Positions 58,914 through 64,000 of a stretch of DNA of 64,000 nucleotides are shown here, in pieces. The number at the start of each line of letters is the position of its first letter. Positions within the stretch are counted from its first letter, which is position 1. The translations under genes and the position numbers were made by a program. Below the pieces are notes generated by a model. That model was not told the origin of the DNA, did not search any database, and saw only the letters and a list, made by a program, of their open reading frames with translations. Source of the stretch: Candidatus Limnocylindrales bacterium (lineage in GTDB: Bacteria; Desulfobacterota; Binatia; UBA1149; CAITLU01). The DNA is taken from positions 434,001-498,000 of the forward strand of contig DASPNR010000031.1 in the NCBI GenBank assembly GCA_035626395.1, given 5' to 3'.

Positions 58914-59972
58914 TCAGTCCGGATATTCGACTTCGCAGTCGTCGGTGTCGGGCACGGACTGGCAGGTGAGGATCCAGCCCTCGCCGATCTCGCCGGCGCT
59001 CAGGAAGTCGTTGTGCAGCATGTGCACGCTGCCTTTCTTCAGCCGCGCCATGCAGCAGCCGCAAAAGCCGCTCTCGCACGAAAACGGCGGCTCCATTCCC
59101 TGGCGCTTGCAGGCATGGAGCACGGTCTCGCCTTCGCGCACGCCCACCGTGGTCCTGGCGCCGTCGAGAAAAACCTGCACGGGCCGCTCGGCGATGCCTT
59201 CGCCGGCGACCTCGCCTTCGTCTTCGAGAGAGGAGAAGCGTTCGATGTGGATGAACTCGGGCGCGACGCCCGCCGCCACCAGGGTCTTCTCCACGGTGTC
59301 CATGAACGGCCCGGGGCCGCAGATGTAGAACTCGGCGCCGATGCGATCGGCGATGTAGCGGCGCACCGCGGCGTCGTCGATGAAGCCGTCGCGCACGTCC
59401 AGGCGGTGGATCACCTGCAGGCGGTCGGGGTTGCGCGCCGCCAGGTCGTCGAGCTCGCCGCGGAAGATGATGCAGTCTTCGTCGCGGTTGGCGTAGATGA
59501 GGCGCAGCGAGCGACGCGTCGTCGCGAGCGCGGTCTTGATGATCGAGATGACCGGCGTGATGCCGCTGCCGCCGGCCAGCAGCACCAGATCGACGTCGCG
59601 CGGTCCGAGCACGAACATGCCGCCCGGCGGCAGCACCTTGACGACGTCGCCCTCCTTGAGGTTGTCATTGATCCAGTTGGAGATGCGGCCGTCCGCCACG
59701 CGCTTCACCGTCACCTTGTGCTCGGTCTCGGTCACCGGGCAGCTGGCCAGCGAGTAGCAGCGGTAGAGCGTCCGTCCCTGGTAGGGCAGCTGCAGCGTCA
59801 GGAACTGTCCGGCCTGGTACGCGAACAGGTCACGCAGCTTAGGCGGGATCTCGAAGACGATCGAGCTGGCGTCCGCGGTCTCGCGCACGATGCGGCGCAC
59901 GCGCAGGTCGTGGTAGTGATGGCGCGCCTTGGCGGCGTCGTCGCCGCTGCTCGAGGGCTCGTTGGGGCTCAT
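58914..59972 (-). CDS. Ferredoxin-NAD(P) reductase with C-terminal [2Fe-2S] (KshB/PaaE-like)
   Basis: 352-residue electron-transfer protein. The FAD domain has RCYSLASCPV (about 70), the NAD domain LVLLAGGSGITPVISIIK (about 129-146) and YICGPGPFMDTV (about 218). The C-terminal plant-type ferredoxin has CESGFCGCCMARL plus a Cys in ILTCQSVP, all four ligands. This order (FAD-NAD-FeS) matches the reductase of 3-ketosteroid 9-alpha-hydroxylase and PaaE. The oxygenase partner is not in the window. It is divergent from aat (116 bases between starts). Confidence 0.92.
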   Translation of the reverse strand: MSPNEPSSSGDDAAKARHHYHDLRVRRIVRETADASSIVFEIPPKLRDLFAYQAGQFLTLQLPYQGRTLYRCYSLASCPVTETEHKVTVKRVADGRISNWINDNLKEGDVVKVLPPGGMFVLGPRDVDLVLLAGGSGITPVISIIKTALATTRRSLRLIYANRDEDCIIFRGELDDLAARNPDRLQVIHRLDVRDGFIDDAAVRRYIADRIGAEFYICGPGPFMDTVEKTLVAAGVAPEFIHIERFSSLEDEGEVAGEGIAERPVQVFLDGARTTVGVREGETVLHACKRQGMEPPFSCESGFCGCCMARLKKGSVHMLHNDFLSAGEIGEGWILTCQSVPDTDDCEVEYPD

Positions 59973-60088
59973 CGCTCGCGAGAAAAATTCGCGGCGGCCG
60001 ATGCGGCCGCCCGTTTGCGAGCGTTTCTCTACGGGCTCAGACTCGCGAGCACAAATTGCTGCGCCGCACGCCGCCGGCCAAGACCCAC

Positions 60089-60850
60089 GTGCCCGTCTAC
60101 CGACTCGACAACGCGCTCATCTTCCCTCCACCCGAAGAGGCCGATCCGAGCGGCCTGCTCGCCGTCGGAGGAGATCTCTCGCCCGGACGGCTGCTGCTGG
60201 CGTACGCGATGGGGATCTTCCCCTGGTACACCGAGGAAACGCCGCTGCTGTGGTTCTCGCCCGATCCGCGCGGGATCCTGCTCCCCGAGCATCTGCGCGT
60301 CAGCCGCTCGCTGCGCAAGCGGCTTCGCCTGCGCAACTACGAGGTCACGCTCGACCGCGACTTCGGCGCCGTGATGCGAGCGTGCGCGACGGTCGAGCGA
60401 CGCCGCCAGGACGGCACCTGGATCACACCGGAGATGCTCGAGGCCTACGAGAGGCTGCACCGCCTCGGCGTCGCGCACAGCGTGGAGGTGTGGAGCAGTG
60501 GCGAGCTGGTGGGCGGGCTGTACGGCGTCTCGCTCGGCAGCGTCTTCTTCGGCGAGTCGATGTTCTCCATCATGACGGATGCCTCCAAGATCGCGCTCGT
60601 GTGGCTGACCCGTCAGCTCCAGCGCTGGGGCTTCTCGCTCATCGACTGCCAGATCCGCAACGAGCATCTGCTGAACATGGGCGCCGACGAAGTCGCACGA
60701 GAGCGCTTCCTGCAGCTTCTGGCCGGCGCGCTGCAGTCGCCCACGCGCCGCGGCCCGTGGAGCTTTGATGATGATTTCGTGCCGCACGAGGCGCTGCCCT
60801 CGTCGGCGCCGGGACAACGGCCGCCGGCGCCGCGCGGGGGAAGCACGTGA
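60089..60850 (+). CDS. aat: Leucyl/phenylalanyl-tRNA-protein transferase
   Basis: 253-residue N-end-rule enzyme that adds Leu or Phe to proteins with N-terminal Arg or Lys, marking them for ClpS/ClpAP. Family blocks: FPPPEEADPSGLLAVGGDLS (about 12-31), YAMGIFPWY, PLLWFSPDPRGIL, ITPEMLEAYERLHRLGVAHS, GGLYGVSLGSVFFGESMFS and SLIDCQIRNEHLLNMGA. GTG 60089 gives the usual start VPVYRL; TTG 60056 is the alternative and neither has a strong ribosome site. The stop overlaps the rsmE start by GTGA. Confidence 0.95.
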   Translation: MPVYRLDNALIFPPPEEADPSGLLAVGGDLSPGRLLLAYAMGIFPWYTEETPLLWFSPDPRGILLPEHLRVSRSLRKRLRLRNYEVTLDRDFGAVMRACATVERRRQDGTWITPEMLEAYERLHRLGVAHSVEVWSSGELVGGLYGVSLGSVFFGESMFSIMTDASKIALVWLTRQLQRWGFSLIDCQIRNEHLLNMGADEVARERFLQLLAGALQSPTRRGPWSFDDDFVPHEALPSSAPGQRPPAPRGGST

Positions 60851-61551
60851 ACCTGGTCCTGCTCGAGCGCGACGAGCTGTGCCGCAGCCGCGCCGTGCTG
60901 CGCGGCCGGCGGCGCGATCACATCGCCGAAGTGCACCGCGGCGAGCCCGGCAGGGTGCTGCGCGTGGGCGTGGTCGGCGGCATGATCGGAACCGGCACGG
61001 TCGTGGCCATGGACGCTTCGAGCGTCGAGCTCGACGTGCGTCTGGAGGAGAACCCGCCGCCGCCGCTGCCGTGCACGCTGGTGATGGCGCTGCCGCGTCC
61101 GAAGGTGTTGCGGCGCATGCTGCAGGCGGCCGCGGCCTTCGGCATCAAGAACATCGTCCTGTTCGGCGCGTGGCGCGTGGAGAAGTCGTACTGGCAGACG
61201 CCGGTGCTGCAGGCCGAGCAGATTCGCCGCGAGCTGCTGTGCGGGCTCGAGCAGGCCCGCGATACGATCCTTCCGGTCGTGACACACAAGCGGCTGTTCC
61301 GTCCGTTCGTCGAAGACGAGCTTGCCGCCGTTGCCGCCGGCTCGCGCTGTCTCGTCGCGCACCCCGCAGCCGCAGCCGAGTGTCCGCGCGCCGTGAGCTC
61401 GGCGGTTACGCTGGTGATCGGCCCCGAGGGCGGGTTCGTCGAGTTCGAGCTGGAGCTGCTCTCTGCAGCCGGCGCCGAGCTCGTCAGCCTGGGCCCGCGG
61501 CCGTTGCGCGTGGAGCAGGCGCTGGCGGCGCTCGTAGGCCGCCTGTTCTGA
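60847..61551 (+). CDS. rsmE: 16S rRNA (uracil1498-N3)-methyltransferase
   Basis: 234-residue SPOUT methyltransferase that modifies U1498 of 16S rRNA using SAM. An N-terminal PUA-like part holds DHIAEVHRGEPGRVLRVG. The knot includes VMALPRPKVLRRMLQAAAAF, LVIGPEGGFVEFELELL (about 195-211) and LGPRPLRVEQALAALV at the end, all typical of RsmE. GTG 60847 overlaps the stop of aat by four bases (GTGA), giving coupled translation. Confidence 0.95.
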   Translation: MNLVLLERDELCRSRAVLRGRRRDHIAEVHRGEPGRVLRVGVVGGMIGTGTVVAMDASSVELDVRLEENPPPPLPCTLVMALPRPKVLRRMLQAAAAFGIKNIVLFGAWRVEKSYWQTPVLQAEQIRRELLCGLEQARDTILPVVTHKRLFRPFVEDELAAVAAGSRCLVAHPAAAAECPRAVSSAVTLVIGPEGGFVEFELELLSAAGAELVSLGPRPLRVEQALAALVGRLF

Positions 61552-61594
61552 GCGGCGTGTTGACCTTCGTGCATCCGGCGCTTATGCAGCGCCC

Positions 61595-62758
61595 ATGCAG
61601 CGCAGTGGACCTCTGGCCGGTGTGCGCGTGCTCGAAGTCGCCGCAATCGGTCCGGTCCCCTTCGCCGGGATGATCCTTTCGGATCTCGGCGCCGACGTCG
61701 TTCGCATCGACCGTACGCGTCCGGATCCGGCGTCGACGTGGAGCGACCCGCGCATGGATGTTCTCGGCCGAGGCCGCCGCTCGCTGGCTCTCGATTTGAA
61801 GACCACGCAGGGAGCGGAGGTGCTGCTGCGGCTTGCCGGGAATGCCGATGTGCTGCTCGAAGGCTTCCGCCCCGGCGTCGCCGAGCGGCTCGGCATCGGG
61901 CCGGACGCCTGTCTGCAGCGCAATCCGCGCCTGGTCTACGGCCGCATGACGGGATGGGGACAGCAGGGGCCGCTGTCGGCGGCCGCAGGCCACGACATCA
62001 ATTACATCGCGCTGACCGGCGCCCTGCACGCCGTCGGCGGCGAAGGCGCACCGCCTTCGCCGCCGCTCAACCTCGTCGGCGATTTCGGCGGCGGCGCGCT
62101 GTATCTGGTGGTCGGCGTGCTGTCGGCGCTGATCGAGCGACAGCGCTCGGGCAAGGGCGACGTGATCGACGCGGCCATGATCGACGGCGCCGCCTCGCTG
62201 ATGTCGATCTTCTACGTCATGGAGCAGATCGGCTTCTGGCGCGACGAACGAGCGACCAACTTTCTCGACGGCGGCGCGCACTTCTACGGAACTTACGAGA
62301 CGTCGGACGGTCGCTATGTCGCCATCGGTGCGATCGAGCCGCGCTTCTACGACGAGCTGCTCGCGCGCCTCGGCATCGACGGCGCCGACCTTCCGGCGCA
62401 GCACGATCGCGACGGATGGAAGCAGGCTCGTGCGCGGCTTGCGGCGGTCTTTCGGACCCGCACGCGCGCGCAGTGGTGCGAGCTGCTCGAAGGCACCGAC
62501 GCCTGCTTCGCTCCGGTCCTGTCCATCGGCGAAGCCGCCACCCATCCGCATCTGCGCGAGCGCGGCACCATCCTCGATGTCGGCGGCGTCCGGCAGCCGG
62601 CGCCGGCGCCACGCTTCGCGCGCAGCGCGTGCGAGCGGCCGCAGATCGCGCCGCGCCCCGGTGCCGACACCGCCGCGGTGCTTCGCGAAGGCGGCTTCAG
62701 TGCCGGCGAGATCGACGCGCTGCGGTCGGCCGGCGTCATCGGCGGCGAGGCTGTGTGA
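61595..62758 (+). CDS. Alpha-methylacyl-CoA racemase (CoA-transferase family III fold)
   Basis: 387-residue protein of the CaiB/BaiF fold. The catalytic residues known from the M. tuberculosis racemase have counterparts: His133 in AAGHDINYI, Asp163 in NLVGDFGGGALYL and Glu248 in IGAIEPRFY. LAGVRVLEVAAIGPVPFAGM opens the protein. It interconverts R and S 2-methylacyl-CoA, which is needed when branched fatty acids, isoprenoids or steroid side chains are beta-oxidised. The esterase gene starts one base after its stop and rsmE ends 43 bases before it. Confidence 0.92.
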   Translation: MQRSGPLAGVRVLEVAAIGPVPFAGMILSDLGADVVRIDRTRPDPASTWSDPRMDVLGRGRRSLALDLKTTQGAEVLLRLAGNADVLLEGFRPGVAERLGIGPDACLQRNPRLVYGRMTGWGQQGPLSAAAGHDINYIALTGALHAVGGEGAPPSPPLNLVGDFGGGALYLVVGVLSALIERQRSGKGDVIDAAMIDGAASLMSIFYVMEQIGFWRDERATNFLDGGAHFYGTYETSDGRYVAIGAIEPRFYDELLARLGIDGADLPAQHDRDGWKQARARLAAVFRTRTRAQWCELLEGTDACFAPVLSIGEAATHPHLRERGTILDVGGVRQPAPAPRFARSACERPQIAPRPGADTAAVLREGGFSAGEIDALRSAGVIGGEAV

Positions 62759-62759
62759 C

Positions 62760-63680
62760 GTGAGAGCTGCGCGCCTCTTGCTGATCGCGGCGCTGCTCCT
62801 CGTGGGCGCGCTCCACGCGCGGGCGGAGCTCGAGCACGTCGAGCTGATGACCGGTGGCGCCGCCGTTACCGATCCCGTCCCCATCGTGGTGGCCATTCAC
62901 GGCCTCGGCGACAGACCCGAAGCCTTTCAGCTCCTTCTCGATGATCTGGCCGCCAAGGCTCGGCTGATCGTCCCGCGCGCGCCGACTCCCTACGGCACCG
63001 ACGGCGGCGGCGCCTGGTTCGAGATGCATTCGGGTGACGAGCCGATGACGGCGGCCGTGGCAAAGGCCGCCGAAGAGGTCGCCGCCCTCATTTCTGCCGT
63101 GCACGCGAAATACGGCGGGCCGCCGCGCGCCGTCGTCACCGGCTTCTCCCAGGGCGGCATCGTGACGTTCGCGCTGGCCGCGGCGCGGCCCGATCTGGTA
63201 GCTGCGGCGGTTCCTGTCGCAGGTTTCCTTCCGATGCCGATGTGGCCGGCACAACGGCCGAAACTGCGACCGTTGCCGCGCGTTCTGGCATTGCACGGCG
63301 AGAAGGACCCCGTCGTGCCGATCCAGTCCGCCAAGTGGTCGATCGAAGCGCTGCGCAGCAACGGTTTCGATGTTCAGCTGCGCAGCTATCCCGACCTTGG
63401 ACACACGATGGCCAGGGAAGTGATCGCCGATCTTCATGAAGCGATCGTGGTGGCGGTGACGGAGCTGACGCCCAAGAAGGAGGAAGCGCCCGCGCAGGCC
63501 TCCAGTCCGGGCGTCCCGCAAGCGGCGGGCGCCGATGCATCCGATGCCGATGCGGCGCCGGGCAGCGTCGATCGCGCGGCCGACGGCGAGGTGCCTGCCG
63601 CGCCGGCACCACCGACGCCTGCACCGACGGTGCGCGTACCTGCGCCGCAGGCCGCCGAGCCGGCGCAAGCGTCGCCTTAG
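62760..63680 (+). CDS. Secreted alpha/beta hydrolase (phospholipase/carboxylesterase type)
   Basis: 306-residue serine esterase. GTG 62760, one base after the racemase stop, opens a signal peptide (LLLIAALLLVGALHARA). The core has VVAIHGLGDRPEAF, the nucleophile GFSQGGI (Ser at about 126), LHGEKDPVVPI with the Asp and DLGHTM with the His, as in YpfH/acyl-protein-thioesterase-like enzymes. After about residue 240 comes a Pro/Ala/Asp-rich tail of about 65 residues without a fold. Broad ester substrates; the location is periplasmic or outside. Confidence 0.88.
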   Translation: MRAARLLLIAALLLVGALHARAELEHVELMTGGAAVTDPVPIVVAIHGLGDRPEAFQLLLDDLAAKARLIVPRAPTPYGTDGGGAWFEMHSGDEPMTAAVAKAAEEVAALISAVHAKYGGPPRAVVTGFSQGGIVTFALAAARPDLVAAAVPVAGFLPMPMWPAQRPKLRPLPRVLALHGEKDPVVPIQSAKWSIEALRSNGFDVQLRSYPDLGHTMAREVIADLHEAIVVAVTELTPKKEEAPAQASSPGVPQAAGADASDADAAPGSVDRAADGEVPAAPAPPTPAPTVRVPAPQAAEPAQASP

Positions 63681-63736
63681 CCGATGCTGACAGGTTCCCG
63701 CTCGACATCGCGTCGTCCGGGGCTATCCTCGGCGAC

Positions 63737-64000
63737 GTGGCGGGCGACGAGTTCCATTTCGATTGTGATCTGCGCCAGCGCGTCCGCACGCACCTCGAGA
63801 CGTTCGAACGACGCGCCTATCGCCGCTGCGGCCTCAAGCCGGCCGCCGTCGCCGTCACGCTGCTCGCCGATGACCTGATGCGTCCGTGCTTCGTGCTCAC
63901 CCGCCGCGCCGCGCGGCTTCGCACGCACAGCCGGCAATGGGCGCTTCCGGGCGGACGGCTCGATGCCGGCGAGAGCGCCGAGCAGGCTGCGGTGCGCGAG
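63737..64000 (+). CDS. Nudix hydrolase, probable CoA pyrophosphatase (cut by window end)
   Basis: N-terminal 88 residues. The run LRTHSRQWALPGGRLDAGES matches the UPF0035/NudL signature (LR.H.GQ..FPGG) leading into a Nudix box that continues AEQAAVRE at the window edge. Upstream TLLADDLMRPCFVLTRRA is a typical strand pair. GTG 63737 is chosen; no clear ribosome site. It is the last visible gene of the aat-rsmE-racemase-esterase series (56-base gap). CoA or acyl-CoA cleavage is likely from the motif. Confidence 0.85.
   Translation, partial: MAGDEFHFDCDLRQRVRTHLETFERRAYRRCGLKPAAVAVTLLADDLMRPCFVLTRRAARLRTHSRQWALPGGRLDAGESAEQAAVRE

Overview
The window is a strongly GC-rich bacterial chromosome segment with about 58 protein genes, packed with short gaps and clear Shine-Dalgarno sites. 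I see no rRNA, tRNA, CRISPR array, insertion sequence, integrase or phage gene. Many products carry lipobox or Sec signals, which suggests a diderm. The gene content fits an uncultured, metabolically broad soil or marine lineage such as Candidatus Binatota (formerly grouped with Deltaproteobacteria): two wax-ester synthases, a carotenoid oxygenase, an LLM flavin monooxygenase, a CYP152 peroxygenase, an alpha-methylacyl-CoA racemase, crotonases, an acyl-CoA dehydrogenase and a small DUF7450-like secreted protein. That placement is inference from content, not a measured result.

Layout. 1-8.2 kb: the start of a penicillin acylase (cut by the window edge), a carotenoid oxygenase, an exported alkyl-sulfatase overlapping an AlkA-type glycosylase, a TauE/SafE exporter with a MAPEG protein, a YkgJ-type cysteine protein, PAPS reductase and a crotonase. 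8.3-14.6 kb: two envelope proteins (one with triplicated GPW repeats and a Lys/Ala tail) separated by a clear terminator, a second crotonase, an isoaspartyl peptidase, a membrane protein, HU and DAHP synthase. 14.7-27.9 kb: a 1001-residue HEAT/DUF349 protein, DUF488, a plus-strand run of alpha/beta hydrolase, acyl-CoA dehydrogenase and Nudix genes, then a lipoprotein/rhomboid pair, wax-ester synthase 1, and yebC with a PhoD-like phosphatase.

28-37.8 kb: a 1349-residue subtilisin-like protease with VCBS/FG-GAP repeats, then a minus-strand operon (VOC, alpha-hydroxy-acid oxidase, SDR, ABM monooxygenase, LOG hydrolase, DUF4410-like remnant) and a transglutaminase-like protein. A 510-base hairpin-rich gap follows. 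38.4-48.7 kb: serine-palmitoyltransferase-like enzyme, LLM monooxygenase, Zn-dependent alcohol dehydrogenase, CYP152 P450, amidohydrolase, KefB-type antiporter and wax-ester synthase 2. 48.7-64 kb: a GAF-PAS histidine kinase, a deoxyhypusine-synthase-like gene with an epimerase and a CAP lipoprotein, a complete penicillin acylase, DUF1295, DUF7450, GST, DUF4404, DUF4126, a KshB-like reductase, and the series aat-rsmE-AMACR-esterase-Nudix.

The most interesting theme is oxidative lipid chemistry around 34-44 kb. A CYP152 enzyme with the hydroxylase-type Gln should make 2-hydroxy fatty acids using H2O2. A flavin alpha-hydroxy-acid oxidase nearby could consume 2-hydroxy acids and return H2O2. An alpha-oxoamine synthase resembling serine palmitoyltransferase lies between them. 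This could be a peroxide-recycling alpha-oxidation module or a 2-hydroxy-sphingolipid module. A second theme is organic sulfur handling (alkyl sulfatase, sulfite-type exporter, PAPS reductase) at 2.5-7.4 kb.
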